This document shows, in pieces, positions 53,990 through 63,523 of a stretch of 64,000 nt of DNA. A program made the translations under genes and the position numbers. The stretch is from Allobosea sp. Root483D1 (GTDB lineage: Bacteria; Pseudomonadota; Alphaproteobacteria; Rhizobiales; Beijerinckiaceae). Each line of letters begins with the position of its first letter. Position 1 is the first letter of the stretch. Location: NCBI RefSeq assembly GCF_001429505.1, contig NZ_LMJW01000019.1:194-64193 (forward strand). Direction: 5' to 3'. The notes beneath the pieces are model-generated. The model worked only from the letters and a program-made list of their open reading frames with translations, made no database searches and was not told the origin of the DNA.

Positions 53990-54901
53990 ATGAAGCGGGC
54001 TATGATCGCTGCAAATGCCGTCCGTTCCACCGCTGAGAACCGCTACGGCCGCAAGGCGATCCCGCTTCTGATTTCACTGGCAGCACCGGTCCTGGGCGCC
54101 TGCAGCACGGCCCCTGTCCAGACCGCTGCGACGACGACTGCCGGCCCCGCGACGACGACGAAGCAGACTCACGAGATCCGCAAGCGCGCCATCGAACTGG
54201 CCAAGGCCGATCCGCGCGAGAAGGAATGCCTCGTCCGCGCGATGTATTTCGAATCGAACCGCTCGAGCGAGTCGGGCCTGCTCGGCGTCGGCACGGTGGT
54301 GATGAACCGGGTTGGAGCGCCGCGCTACCCTGAGACGATCTGCGGCGTCGTCGGCGCACCGCGCCAGTTCGCCCCCGGCGTGCTCACCCGCCAGTTGGTC
54401 GCCCGCGACCTGCCGAAGGCCGAGGCCGCCGCCGAAGCCATCCTCGCTGGCAAGCGCAACGAGGCTGTCGGCAACGCCAAGCACTTCCACATGGCGGGCC
54501 TGCGCTTCTCCTATGCCAACATGCACTATGTGACGGTGGCCGGCGGCAACGCCTTCTACGTCAAGGGCGAGCGTCCCGAGCGCCGCCGCATCGAGGAGCC
54601 GAGCTATCAGCTCGCCGCGGTCTCTGAGCCCGCCCCGCTCGCCACGAGCGCCTCCACCGCGCCGACCTCCTTCGCGAGTGCGCCGCTGGCCTTCGCGCCG
54701 GAGACGCCGGCAGCCGCCGCGCCCGCAAGCCCGGCGATGCATCTCGTCAGCAACATGACACTGCCGCCGAGCCGGCCCTATGATCTCGGCATGTCCAGGA
54801 AGACCGCCCAGGCCTTCATCGTCCCGCCGAAGAGCGACGCCCGCCTCGCGGCGCTGATGCCCGCCTCGCGCGGCCTGCGCGGCAGCGTGGCGCAGGACTG
54901 A
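53990..54901 (+). CDS. SleB-type cell wall hydrolase lipoprotein
   Basis: A 303-residue envelope protein. A basic N-terminus and hydrophobic stretch lead to a lipobox VLGAC (Cys near 38). Residues about 70-185 are the SleB/hydrolase_2 domain with the catalytic Glu context CLVRAMYFESNRSSESG and VVMNRV, and CGVVGAPRQFAP. Such enzymes cut the glycan strand of peptidoglycan. The C-terminal third is an Ala/Pro/Ser-rich linker with two short apolar blocks. AGGAGG precedes the ATG. Confidence 0.92.
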   Translation: MKRAMIAANAVRSTAENRYGRKAIPLLISLAAPVLGACSTAPVQTAATTTAGPATTTKQTHEIRKRAIELAKADPREKECLVRAMYFESNRSSESGLLGVGTVVMNRVGAPRYPETICGVVGAPRQFAPGVLTRQLVARDLPKAEAAAEAILAGKRNEAVGNAKHFHMAGLRFSYANMHYVTVAGGNAFYVKGERPERRRIEEPSYQLAAVSEPAPLATSASTAPTSFASAPLAFAPETPAAAAPASPAMHLVSNMTLPPSRPYDLGMSRKTAQAFIVPPKSDARLAALMPASRGLRGSVAQD

Positions 54902-54987
54902 GCTTCTCCCCGCGCCTCCTCGTCATGGTCGGGCTTGTCCCGGCCATCCACGTCTTCGCTTGTCGAGCGCACAAAGAACCACGCCGC

Positions 54988-55017
54988 GGAACCCCTCTCC
55001 TGGAAGGAGAGGGTTCC
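54988..55017. repeat. Second CT-rich palindrome
   Basis: GGAACCCCTCTCCT and AGGAGAGGGTTCC form a hairpin with one bulged base. Same type as the element at 48353-48374. Confidence 0.6.
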
Positions 55018-55476
55018 CCGCGCCTTTGCGTCACGCGCAGCGGCCTCGAGCGGAATAACTCCCCCAATCAATCCCCGCCCCCTGAACCTGCTGTATGCTT
55101 CTCCCCGTCCCGCCCGAACCGAGGGGGCTTCGCGAGGCATCATGAGGCCGGGCGGGAGAGCGGTGTCCGTGTGCGAAAGGACCGTTGCGGGTCCCGAGTA
55201 GCTGCGGAGGGTTTCGTCGTTCGGGGTAGGCACCCCGGTCCAGCCGGACGCAACACACGACGAGAGCTCACAGAGAACCGCGCGCGGGGCTCGGGCAGTG
55301 GCCAGTGGCGCTGCTTCGACATCATCGACATCGACATTCGGCACGCAGCCGTCGACTGCGACGCCGCCCGACCCCGCGCCTCCCTCGGATGGCGTTCACC
55401 TCAACCCTCGCGGTGCAAGCCGGCGGGACGCGCGACCATGGACGATCGTTTCATAGCCCTCGCCGCTTATGCGCGC

Positions 55477-55581
55477 GTCGTCCCGGACGGAGCGCAGCGC
55501 AGATCCGGGATCCATTCCTGAGTCTTTCAGATTGAGGTTCCGGAATGGATCCCGGGTCTCTCTGCGGTCGCCCGGGATGAC
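55477..55581. repeat. Dispersed palindromic repeat, copy 3
   Basis: GTCGTCCCGGACGG ... ATTCCTGAGT, then TTCCGGAATGG ... CCCGGGATGAC; the same nested arms as at 1601 and 9805. Confidence 0.85.
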
Positions 55582-55640
55582 ACGCGCTTTAATTGAAACG
55601 CAGCACGCTATAGCCTGCTTCACCACGCCCACGAGCGCCC

Positions 55641-56402
55641 ATGAGACGAAGCCACCCGACCCGCCTGCCCGCGCCCTATCTCAGGCGCATCTGGCTCGAC
55701 CGCGCGGCGGTGCCGGATGCAGAGGCCTATCCCTGGTGCCTCCCATTCCTCCGCGACGAATTCGAGCTGTCCTTCGACCGGCCGATCACGATCATCGTCG
55801 GCGAGAACGGCACGGGAAAATCGACGCTGCTCGAAGGCATCGCCGCGCTCGCCGGCTTTGACGAGGCCGGCGGCGGCAAGGGCTACCGTCCTGTCGATCA
55901 TGCGCAGGCCGTCGAGGCCATGGGCGGGCGCCTTGCGAGCGCGCTAAAGGCGAGCTGGCTGCCGAAGGTCACCGATGGCTGGTTCTTCCGGGCCGAGAGC
56001 TTCTTCTCGGTGGCGCGCTATCTCGACAGCGCCGCCCGGGAGTCAGGCTACGCGCCGCCCGACTTCCTCTCCCATTCGCATGGCGAGGGTTTTCTGCGCT
56101 TCTTCGAGGAGCGCTGCCAGCGCCGCGGCATCTTCATCTTCGACGAGCCGGAATCGGCGCTGTCGCCGGCCCGCCAGATCGAGTTCCTCAAGCTGCTGCG
56201 CCGCATGGACCGGCTCGGCCAGTGCCAGGTGATCATGGCGACCCATGCCCCGATCCTGATGGCCTATCCCGGCGCCCGCCTGCTTGGCTTGAGCAAATAC
56301 GGGCTCGATCCCGTGACGATCGAACAGACCCAGCATTTCCGCCTCATCCGCGAGTTCTGCCTGGACCCGGCGACGTTCGTGGAGACGATGATGGAGGAGT
56401 GA
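55641..56402 (+). CDS. ABC-type ATPase (AAA_21-like)
   Basis: A 253-residue cytosolic ATPase. Walker A is GENGTGKST (near residue 55), the signature-like segment is LSHSHGEGF (near 145), Walker B is IFIFDEPESALSP (near 170), and the switch His is in ATHAP (near 210). The short SMC-like insert fits small ATPases without membrane partner. No nuclease gene follows, unlike many defence systems. It is a widespread housekeeping type as far as can be told. Confidence 0.85.
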   Translation: MRRSHPTRLPAPYLRRIWLDRAAVPDAEAYPWCLPFLRDEFELSFDRPITIIVGENGTGKSTLLEGIAALAGFDEAGGGKGYRPVDHAQAVEAMGGRLASALKASWLPKVTDGWFFRAESFFSVARYLDSAARESGYAPPDFLSHSHGEGFLRFFEERCQRRGIFIFDEPESALSPARQIEFLKLLRRMDRLGQCQVIMATHAPILMAYPGARLLGLSKYGLDPVTIEQTQHFRLIREFCLDPATFVETMMEE

Positions 56403-56499
56403 GGGGGCAATGTCCTCGCTATGTTCATCGCCGAGCAGGAGCGCTTCGGCCTCCCTATCAACTGGTTCGATCTCGCCAACGCCGCGCCGACCGGCCCTA

Positions 56500-56544
56500 T
56501 CTGATCAGCATCGTGCCGCAAAATGGTGGGCAATGCTGATCAGA
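56500..56544. repeat. 12-bp inverted repeat after ATPase gene
   Basis: TCTGATCAGCAT (56500) and ATGCTGATCAGA (56533) are exact inverted repeats spaced 21 bases apart. They lie at the border between the GC-rich ATPase gene and the AT-rich membrane gene. Upstream a 27-codon frame (from 56420) looks like a gene remnant. Confidence 0.55.
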
Positions 56545-56581
56545 CGGTACGGGACCATTTTGATGGATCGTCGGCCAAGGC

Positions 56582-57301
56582 TCAATGCGACCACCCCTTA
56601 CTCCCGGCCGTGATCTTAACAACATCGGACGCTGGGATAACTACAACATTATCCGAATTCTGAAATATCGCGTGGTGTGATAGCATCATGATAATTTTGC
56701 TTTCTCTATAGATAGTTTCAATATTTCCTTTATCTCTAGCTATAATTTCAACAAGAGAATCTTTAGAGGTTTTTACATACAACCCTCTGCAGCATCCGAA
56801 TACAAATACGACCAACATCACACTGATGCCGAAACTTACATACATCTGGAAAGTGATAACCTGAGCGCTAACCAGCCGATTAATTACATCTATGGACATA
56901 ATAAGCGTTGTCATCGAAAATAAAATTAAAAAAGAAACTGTCAAAATCCTGAGTTTATTCCAAATATCATCGCCCAGAAAAATCTTATATTCTGGCAATA
57001 CATAAATCGCTATCAATGAGACCGTGAGCGCGACTAAAGTAATATTTCTCATTTTCTTATTTTCAGATTTTACAATTTTAGGTATTTCCTGAACAAAAAC
57101 AGTAATAATCGAAACATATGCCAGAAGAAAAATGACTCCAATTAAAGCCAGTTTCAATAAATCTGAATACTCCAATATCCACACCAACCCTGAGCCAAAT
57201 ACGAGCAAATAACCATAGGCAAACAGAGCAGACATTGCCGCACCAACTATCGTGGCGATAGCGGAAAGCACGAGGAAATGTTTCGTCGCGTATTCTATCA
57301 C
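56582..57301 (-). CDS. AT-rich orphan membrane protein
   Basis: A 239-residue protein with about five to six hydrophobic helices (LFAYGYLLVFGSGLVWIL, LALIGVIFLLAYVSIITVFV, ITLVALTVSLIAIYVL, ILTVSFLILFSMTTLIM, YVSFGISVMLVVFVFG) and a cytosolic or periplasmic 70-residue tail (SKDSLVEIIARDKGNIETIY, then NSDNVVVIPASDVVKI). The codon use is far AT-richer than any neighbour (many ATA, TTA, AAA), a mark of recent transfer. No family recognised. Confidence 0.75.
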   Translation of the reverse strand: MIEYATKHFLVLSAIATIVGAAMSALFAYGYLLVFGSGLVWILEYSDLLKLALIGVIFLLAYVSIITVFVQEIPKIVKSENKKMRNITLVALTVSLIAIYVLPEYKIFLGDDIWNKLRILTVSFLILFSMTTLIMSIDVINRLVSAQVITFQMYVSFGISVMLVVFVFGCCRGLYVKTSKDSLVEIIARDKGNIETIYRESKIIMMLSHHAIFQNSDNVVVIPASDVVKITAGSKGWSH

Positions 57302-57463
57302 AGCATACTCTCATAACAGGGCTTCGCCAGCAGTTATATATTGGATTAACGCTATTTGAGCTGCAACGCCATTCCAGTTTCCGACGCGCCGAGGCGCCAA
57401 TCTCCCACCGATGGCCGCTATTCCGCCCAGCAGGGTTTGGCGTGCAGACGCCCCTAGGCAGCA

Positions 57464-58579
57464 ATGCTAAACCTGCCCCATCAGCCCCTCGTTTCCCGAG
57501 TCCCCGCCTTGCCCAGCTCCCTCTCCACCGCCTGCCTCCAGGCCGCCGTCGATTTCGCGCAGGCGCATGACTCCCCCTGGCCGCGCAGCATGTTCTATCC
57601 GGACGGCGCCTATGTCGGGAATCGCGAATGGGACGAGAAGGGTCCGTGGACCGAGATCGTCGGGCCGGTCGAGCCGCGCGGCGGGCCGGCCGGCATCATC
57701 ATGCAGGGCGGCAAGGTCGTCGCCGAATGGGGCGATGTCGAGCGCGCCGACATGACCTTCTCGATCGCCAAGAGCTATCTCTCGGTGCTGGCGGGCCTTG
57801 CCGTCGCCGACGGTTTGATCGCCGATCTCGACGAGCCTGTCGGCAAAAGCGTCGACGGCCCGCATTTCTCCAGCCCGCACAATGCGAAGATCAGCTGGCG
57901 CCATCTGCTCAACATGAACAGCGAATGGCAGGGCGAGATCTTCGGCAAGTCCGACCAGGTCGACCATCACAGACAAATCGGCATCGGCGCCGACAACAGC
58001 CGCAAGGGCCAGCGCCGCGAGCTCAGCGAGCCCGGCAGCCTCTATGAATACAACGACGTCCGGGTGAACGCGCTCGGCTACGCGCTGCTGCGCCGCTTCC
58101 GCCGGCCGCTGCCTGAGGTGCTGCGCGAGCGCATCATGAACCCGATCGGCGCCTCGCAAGGCTGGCGCTGGGAGGGCTACGAGACCTCATGGCTCGAGAT
58201 CGACGGCGAGCGCATGCAATCGGTCCCCGGCGGCGGCCATTGGGGCGGCGGCCTCTTCATCAGCGCCCGCGACCATGCCCGCTTCGGCCAGTTGATCGCG
58301 CAGAAGGGCGTCTGGGAGGGGCGCGAGCTGATCCCGTCCGCCTGGCTGGCGCAATCGGTCGTGCCCTCGCCGACCCTGCCGAATTACGGCTTCCTCTGGT
58401 GGCTGAACCGCGGCCCCGCCGCCAATCCCAAGCTCCCGGCGAGCGCCTTCAGCGCGCAAGGAGCGGGCAACAACCTGATCTGGATCGACCCCGAGCACGA
58501 CCTCGTCGCGGTGCTGCGCTGGATCGACAAGGCCGCCATCGACGGGTTCCTGGAGCGGCTGGTGGCGGCGGCGGAGTAG
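57464..58579 (+). CDS. Serine hydrolase of the beta-lactamase fold
   Basis: A 371-residue class C beta-lactamase-related protein. The Ser-x-x-Lys motif is SIAKSY (near residue 100), the Tyr-x-Asn type motif is YEYNDVRVNALGY (near 190), and the third block lies near SAQGAGNNLIWIDPEHD. No signal peptide is evident, so it is cytosolic or exported by another path; likely an esterase or peptidase instead of an antibiotic-hydrolysing enzyme. Transcribed alone. Confidence 0.9.
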   Translation: MLNLPHQPLVSRVPALPSSLSTACLQAAVDFAQAHDSPWPRSMFYPDGAYVGNREWDEKGPWTEIVGPVEPRGGPAGIIMQGGKVVAEWGDVERADMTFSIAKSYLSVLAGLAVADGLIADLDEPVGKSVDGPHFSSPHNAKISWRHLLNMNSEWQGEIFGKSDQVDHHRQIGIGADNSRKGQRRELSEPGSLYEYNDVRVNALGYALLRRFRRPLPEVLRERIMNPIGASQGWRWEGYETSWLEIDGERMQSVPGGGHWGGGLFISARDHARFGQLIAQKGVWEGRELIPSAWLAQSVVPSPTLPNYGFLWWLNRGPAANPKLPASAFSAQGAGNNLIWIDPEHDLVAVLRWIDKAAIDGFLERLVAAAE

Positions 58580-58587
58580 GCTTGCCG

Positions 58588-58692
58588 TCATGCTCGGGCT
58601 TGACCCGAGCATCTCAGGCCGGAGGAGGCTCCGGTCGGCGCCCTCTCGTCAGGAGATTCTCGGGTCTGCGCTTCGCTCTGCCCGAGAATGAC
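58588..58692. repeat. Dispersed palindromic repeat, variant
   Basis: TCATGCTCGGGCTTGACCCG at the left pairs with TCTCGGGTCTGCG...CCCGAGAATGA at the right, with inner arms GGAGGAGGCTCC. A sequence variant of the family at 1601. Confidence 0.7.
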
Positions 58693-58708
58693 GCCGAGGC
58701 GGGCCGCC

Positions 58709-59683
58709 ATGCGCCGCCCACCCTTGCCGCCGTCCCCTCCCGCGCCCATAAGCCGCCCTGCTCCCGCAAGGCCCCACCCCGTGTCCCCACCCGCCTCCCC
58801 CCGTCTCGCCATCGGCTTTGCCTGCGGCATTCTCGCTTCGCTGATCTGGGGCGTGCAGGCGGTGGTGTCGCGGCAATCGGTGACAGACGGGCTCTCGGCC
58901 GGCGACGTCACGATCCTGCGCTTTCTCGCCGCCGCGCTGGTGCTGCTGCCCTTCGCATTGCAGCGGCTGAAGCCGTTCCCGGTCGGCAAGCTCGGCTGGA
59001 AGCGGGCGCTGATTCTCACTGCACTCGTCGGCCCGAGCTACAGCTTGATCCTGGTCGGCGGCGCGCATTTCGCCCCGGCCCTGCACTCCTCGGTGATCAC
59101 GCCGGGGCTGATCCCGGTCGTGACCGCGCTGCTCGCGGTGCTCGTCCTCGGCGACCGCATCAGCCCGCTCAGGGTGGTCGGACTCGCCATCATCGTCACG
59201 GGGATCGCGGTCTTCTCCTACGAGGCGCTTGTCGACACGCCGACGCGCGAAGGCGCCTGGATCGGCGACCTGCTCTTCGTGCTGATCGCCCTGCTCTGGT
59301 CGGTGTTCGGCCTGCTGGCGCGACGCTGGGGGGCGGATGCGGTCGAGGTCACCATGGCGACCTGCCTGCTCTCGGTGCCGCTCCTGCCGCTGCTGGCACT
59401 GGTGCAGCCGGTCCATCTGCTGCAGGTGCCGCTGCCGGCGATCGCGCTGCAGGCGGTCTATCAGGGCGTGCTCGTCGGCGCCGGCGCGCTCTTCCTCTAC
59501 ACCCAGGCGGTCGCCATCCTCGGCGCCAGCCGGGCGGCGCTGTTCCTGCCGCTGGTGCCGGTGGTGACGGCGCTGGCCGGCTCCGCCCTGCTCGGCGAGC
59601 ACGCCTCGCCGCTGGAGATCGCCGGCATGGCGCTGGCCATCCTCGGCATGGTGGTGGCGCTCAAGGCGCCGAGCCACGCCTGA
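58709..59683 (+). CDS. EamA-type DMT transporter
   Basis: A 324-residue drug/metabolite transporter with ten hydrophobic helices in two EamA repeats (first helix GFACGILASLIWGVQAVVSR; second repeat from LLFVLIALLWSVFGLLARRW). Substrates range from amino acids to toxic organics. The first 24 residues are Pro/Arg-rich and may be untranslated: GTG at 58781 and ATG at 58709 are both possible, while the longer frame runs into the repeat at 58692. Confidence 0.88.
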   Translation: MRRPPLPPSPPAPISRPAPARPHPVSPPASPRLAIGFACGILASLIWGVQAVVSRQSVTDGLSAGDVTILRFLAAALVLLPFALQRLKPFPVGKLGWKRALILTALVGPSYSLILVGGAHFAPALHSSVITPGLIPVVTALLAVLVLGDRISPLRVVGLAIIVTGIAVFSYEALVDTPTREGAWIGDLLFVLIALLWSVFGLLARRWGADAVEVTMATCLLSVPLLPLLALVQPVHLLQVPLPAIALQAVYQGVLVGAGALFLYTQAVAILGASRAALFLPLVPVVTALAGSALLGEHASPLEIAGMALAILGMVVALKAPSHA

Positions 59684-59693
59684 ACCTACTACA

Positions 59694-59807
59694 GCCCTCA
59701 TCCTGAGGAGCCGCGAAGCGGCGTCTCGAAGGATGCTCCAGATGTTTCCGGAGCCTCCTGAAGCACCCTTCGAGACGCGCTCTGCGAGCGCTCCTCAGGA
59801 TGAGGGC
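59694..59807. repeat. Dispersed palindrome, second type
   Basis: GCCCTCATCCTGAGGAGC (59694) and GCTCCTCAGGATGAGGGC (59790) are exact 18-bp inverted repeats with inner arms GTCTCGAAGG...CCTTCGAGAC. This second dispersed type is distinct from the TCATCCCGG family. Confidence 0.85.
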
Positions 59808-59818
59808 TTAGGAAACGC

Positions 59819-60328
59819 TCAGCCCTTGTGGTCCTTGGCGATCGGCTCGACATAGGACAGCCCCATGTCCCAGGGGAAATAGATCCAGGTGTCCTGGCTG
59901 ACCTCGGTGACGAAGGTGTCGACCACCGGCACGCCGGCCGGCTTGGCGTAGACCGTGGCGAAATGGGCGTTGGGCAGCATCTCGCGCACGACGCGGGCGG
60001 TCTTGCCGGTGTCGGTCAGGTCGTCGACGACGAGCACGCCCTTGCCCTTGCCGTCGCCGATGGCGCGGATCGAGGGGGCGATCTCCTTCATCACCCTGAG
60101 CTCGGTCTGGTTCTTGTAGTCGTGGTAGCTGGCGACGCAGACGGTCTCGATCATGCGCAGGCCGAGCTCGCGGCAGATGATCGCCGCCGGCACCAGCCCG
60201 CCGCGGGTGATGCAGACCATCGCCTCGAACGGTCCGGCATCGGCCAGGCGCCAGGCGAGCGCCCGGGCATCGCGGTGGAACTGGTCCCAGGAAACGGGGA
60301 AGGCCTTGTTGGAGGAAGCGTCGGCCAT
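59819..60328 (-). CDS. gpt: Xanthine phosphoribosyltransferase
   Basis: A 169-residue type I PRTase: the PRPP loop is [15 protein letters not shown] (near residue 95), the pyrophosphate loop TRGGLVPA (near 40). The length and motif spacing fit Gpt, which salvages xanthine and guanine to XMP and GMP. Start at MADASSNK, 48 bases inside the longest frame, because that matches the family. Confidence 0.93.
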   Translation of the reverse strand: MADASSNKAFPVSWDQFHRDARALAWRLADAGPFEAMVCITRGGLVPAAIICRELGLRMIETVCVASYHDYKNQTELRVMKEIAPSIRAIGDGKGKGVLVVDDLTDTGKTARVVREMLPNAHFATVYAKPAGVPVVDTFVTEVSQDTWIYFPWDMGLSYVEPIAKDHKG

Positions 60329-60440
60329 GGCGGGTCCTGCGGGAAAGCGAAGAAAGAGCCTTCCCGCAAAGCGCATCCGGAGGGCGCTGGCAAGAGCCTG
60401 ACGGCCACAATCCCCGCCGCACGTCCCGCCGGCGGCCCTC

Positions 60441-62264
60441 TCAGAACTCGGCCCAGCCGTCGTCGCTCCGGCCCCCCGCCACCCTGGCGCGTGGGAGCGG
60501 CACGGGTCTCGCCGGCGCAGCCGCGGCCTTCATCGCCGGCAGGACCGAGCGCAGATCCGCCGCCAGCCGCGCGGGCTGGTTGTCGGCGCCGAGCCGGAAG
60601 GCGCCGACCAGCGCGGCGAGCGCCTGCGTCTCGCTCTGCAGGTCGCGCGACAGCTTCGAGCTGGAATCGGCCATCAGCGAATTCTGCTGCGTCATCTCGT
60701 CCATATGGGCGACGGTCTTGGCCATCTCCTCGACGCCATTGGCCTGCTCGGTCGCCGCGCTCGAAATCTCGGCGATGGTGCCGGCGACACGGTTCGCCGC
60801 ATCGACGATCTCCTCGAGCGTGCGGCCGGCATCCTTGACCAGCTGGACGCCAGAGCGAACCTGCTCGCTCGAATTGGCGATCAGCGACTTGATTCCGTTG
60901 GCGGATTCGCTGGAGCGGCCGGCGAGCGCCCTGACCTCCGAGGCGACGACCGCAAAGCCCCGCCCGGCATCGCCGGCCCGCGCCGCCTCGACCGCGGCGT
61001 TGAGCGCGAGCAGATTGGTCTGGAACGAGATCTCGTCGATCATCGAGATGATGTCGGCGATCGAGGTCGAGGCCTGCTCGATCCGGCCCATCGCCGCGAC
61101 CGCATCGGTGACGATCGCCCCGCCGCGCGAGGCGACGGCTTTGGCCTCGTTGCCGAGCGCCGCCGCTTGGCGCGAATTGCCGGCGCTGGTCTTGATCGAG
61201 GCGGCGAGCTCCTCGGTCGTCGCCGCCGTCTCCTGCAGGCTCGAGGCCTGGACCTCGGCGCGTTCGGCGAGCTCGATGCTTTCGCCCGCCATCTTGTCGG
61301 CGGCCGCGCCGACCTTGCCGGAGATCGCGCCGACGGCGCCGATCACCTCGACCATCGTCTCGATCAGCTCGTTGATGCCGCCGCAGAGGACCGCGACCTC
61401 GCCCTCCTTGCCGGCCATGTCGATGCGGCTCGTCAGGTCCTTGTCCTTGGCCCGGCCGATGACACCTTGAGCCTCGCCGACCGCTTTGGCGAGCTGGCGC
61501 GCCGCCTTCTGCTCGGTGATGTCGGTGGCGTATTTCACCACCTTCATCGGCCGGCCCTTGGCGTCCATGATCGGGTTGTAGCTCGCCTGGATCCAGACCT
61601 CGCGGCCGCCCTTGCCGAAGCGCTGGTATTGGCCGGAATCGTAGACGCCGCGGCCGAGCTTCTCCCAGAAGGCGCGGTATTCCGCCGAGCTGCGATAGGC
61701 GGCATCACAGAACATGCCGTGATGCTTGCCCTTTATCTCGGCCAGCGAATAGCCGGTGACTGCGAGGAAACCCTCGTTGGCGTCGAGGATGTGGCCATCG
61801 AGCGTGAACTCGATCACCGCCATCGCCTTGCGGATCGCCGCCACCTGCCCCGCCATGTCGGCTTCGTGGTTCTTCTGGTCGGTGATCACCGTGGCGAACT
61901 TGATCACCTTGACCGGCTTGCCGCCGGAATCGAGGACCGGATTATAGCTCGCCTCGATCCAGAGCTCACGACCGTCGGCGCCGACGCGGAGAAATTGGCG
62001 CGCGTCGTATTCCCCCTGCCGCAGCCGCTCCCAGAACGCCTTGTAGTCGGCGCTCTGAGCCTCCTCCTTCAAGACGAACATGCTGTGATGGCGCCCCCGC
62101 ACCTGGTCCAGCGTGTAGCCCACCGCCTTCAGAAAATTCTCGTTGGCATCGAGAATCGTGCCGTCGAGCTTGAAACTGATTACCGCCATGGCGCGATTCA
62201 GCGCCGCCATCTCGCCTTCAAGCTCACGGCGCGATATGCCGCCCGCAAATGGATTCAGCCGCAT
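60441..62264 (-). CDS. Soluble PAS-PAS chemoreceptor
   Basis: A 607-residue receptor without membrane helices: two PAS domains (residues about 20-140 and 145-265; [40 protein letters not shown]), a HAMP-like linker, and a signalling domain with tip [20 protein letters not shown]. It senses an internal cue, perhaps redox or flavin, and works through CheA. A 60-residue Pro/Arg-rich extension ends in GWAEF, similar to the xWxxF pentapeptide that tethers CheR/CheB. Confidence 0.93.
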   Translation of the reverse strand: MRLNPFAGGISRRELEGEMAALNRAMAVISFKLDGTILDANENFLKAVGYTLDQVRGRHHSMFVLKEEAQSADYKAFWERLRQGEYDARQFLRVGADGRELWIEASYNPVLDSGGKPVKVIKFATVITDQKNHEADMAGQVAAIRKAMAVIEFTLDGHILDANEGFLAVTGYSLAEIKGKHHGMFCDAAYRSSAEYRAFWEKLGRGVYDSGQYQRFGKGGREVWIQASYNPIMDAKGRPMKVVKYATDITEQKAARQLAKAVGEAQGVIGRAKDKDLTSRIDMAGKEGEVAVLCGGINELIETMVEVIGAVGAISGKVGAAADKMAGESIELAERAEVQASSLQETAATTEELAASIKTSAGNSRQAAALGNEAKAVASRGGAIVTDAVAAMGRIEQASTSIADIISMIDEISFQTNLLALNAAVEAARAGDAGRGFAVVASEVRALAGRSSESANGIKSLIANSSEQVRSGVQLVKDAGRTLEEIVDAANRVAGTIAEISSAATEQANGVEEMAKTVAHMDEMTQQNSLMADSSSKLSRDLQSETQALAALVGAFRLGADNQPARLAADLRSVLPAMKAAAAPARPVPLPRARVAGGRSDDGWAEF

Positions 62265-62631
62265 GCCCCGTCCCCCGCATTCAGCCCCAGCGAACTCTTG
62301 GCCCGCAAGATCAGAATGACTGAGAATGGTTTATGACTTGCTAAGCGAAGACGGTCTCTAAGTTAAAAATCCCACTTAAGCCCATTCAATTAAAACAATT
62401 ACTATAAATCAAGCGCTGTCGACGGATTGAATACATTCAGTGAAATCGAATACAGCCATTTTTGTTAGCAGACTAAATTTATAAAAACTCGCTACATCAA
62501 ATAGAAACGCCTCTATCCATGCCCTAGAGATACTTGCGAATTATTCCAGACTGCTGCGCAATTAAACTTTAAACGGCGTTAGAAATTTGAGAAACGCAAC
62601 CTGTAAGTTGCGTGTATTTCATTTATGCAAT
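62265..62631. other. AT-rich gap before the soluble receptor
   Basis: A 367-base AT-rich stretch. It carries the hairpin at 62594-62613 and should include the receptor promoter (minus strand); I see no clear -35/-10 pair. No coding frame of note. Confidence 0.5.
62594..62613 (-). terminator. Hairpin after the CinA-domain gene
   Basis: ACGCAAC pairs with GTTGCGT over a 6-base loop; on the minus strand the stem is followed by TTTCTC, a weak U-tract. It lies 18 bases past the cinA-type stop codon. Confidence 0.6.
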
Positions 62632-63396
62632 CTATCCGTTAAGGCGCTTGCGCTCGGATTCGACCATCGCCTGCACGGCCGACGTCGCCATCATCAGCTT
62701 CTCCGGATCGCGCGAGCGGACGACGATGTTGGTATCCGGCCCGGTCTCGGACCAGAACGGATAGGACCCGATCGAGCAGTCGGGATGGGCTTTCGCGATC
62801 TCGGCAAGCGGCGTGCCGATATCGCCCTCCTTCAGACCCGCCCTCACCGTCTCCGACAGTATCCTGGCGCCGGTCTTCAGCGTCGGCGCGACGACATCGA
62901 GCATCGCCTGCATGATCGCGGGCACGCCGGCCATGACATGGACATTGCCGATCCGGAAGCCCGGCGCCTTCGACACCGAATTGGCGATCAGATCGGCCCC
63001 TGCGGGAATGCGCGCCATGCGCATCCTGGCTTCGTTGAGCTGATCCTTGGGAAAGCGCTCCAGCAACATGTCGACGGCGCGCTGGTCGTAGTCGATCGGC
63101 ACGCCGAAGGCGGTCGCGACCGCATCCGCCGTGATGTCGTCATGGGTCGGGCCGATGCCACCCGTGGTGAAGACATAGGTGTAGCGCGAGCGCAGCGCGT
63201 TCAGCGCCGAGACGATCTCGTCGGTCAGGTCGGGCACGACCCGGACCTCACGCAACTCGATGCCGATATTGGTCAGGTACTCGGCGATGTAGCCGATGTT
63301 CTTGTCCTTGGTCCGGCCGGAGAGGATCTCGTCGCCGATCACCAGGATCGCGGCGGTGACCACCGGCTGGAAGGCGGGCGCTGGCGCTGCCGTCAT
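62632..63396 (-). CDS. CinA/MoaB-domain protein
   Basis: A 254-residue protein with the molybdopterin-binding (MoCF/MoaB) domain of competence/damage-inducible protein A: AAILVIGDEILSGRTKDKNI (residues about 15-35) and TTGGIGPTHDDITADAVATA. It lacks the C-terminal nicotinamide-nucleotide amidohydrolase half of full CinA. COG1058-type proteins of this size are linked to pyridine-nucleotide pyrophosphatase activity. Start at MTAAPAP, near the family length. Confidence 0.9.
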   Translation of the reverse strand: MTAAPAPAFQPVVTAAILVIGDEILSGRTKDKNIGYIAEYLTNIGIELREVRVVPDLTDEIVSALNALRSRYTYVFTTGGIGPTHDDITADAVATAFGVPIDYDQRAVDMLLERFPKDQLNEARMRMARIPAGADLIANSVSKAPGFRIGNVHVMAGVPAIMQAMLDVVAPTLKTGARILSETVRAGLKEGDIGTPLAEIAKAHPDCSIGSYPFWSETGPDTNIVVRSRDPEKLMMATSAVQAMVESERKRLNG

Positions 63397-63523
63397 GGGC
63401 TTGTCCCTGCTGTTCTCGTTCGCCGCATGCGTGCCCCTATAAGGCCAGCGAGCTAAGCCGCTTGCGCGCAATTGCTCAAGCGGCGCGCCAGTCGGGGCCG
63501 CCATGCGCCCGCGGCGCGGCGTT

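Larger units (their letters stand above)
54902..55640. other. Gap with interspersed palindromes
   Basis: A 739-base gene-free stretch made of repeat pieces: a rotated fragment at 54924-54957 (GTCATGGTCGGGC type), a CT-rich hairpin at 54988-55017 (GGAACCCCTCTCC/GGAGAGGGTTCC), a stretch with no structure seen (55030-55470) and the copy-3 repeat (55477-55581). Open frames across it are repeat-derived. Confidence 0.6.

Noticed and set aside
54925..55521. 198-codon plus-strand open frame starting MVGLVPAIHVF
   Set aside because: The frame runs through dispersed palindromes and its beginning is a well-known artefact of such repeats. No domain, no ribosome site, Arg/Pro-rich composition.
55469..55861. 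130-codon plus-strand frame starting at a repeat
   Set aside because: It covers repeat copy 3 and then the start of the ATPase gene in another frame. Not a protein gene.
56582..57301. Reading the AT-rich membrane gene with the ATPase as a two-gene defence system
   Set aside because: The genes are convergent (ATPase on plus, membrane gene on minus) and separated by a remnant and an inverted repeat. Operon-like linkage is not supported.
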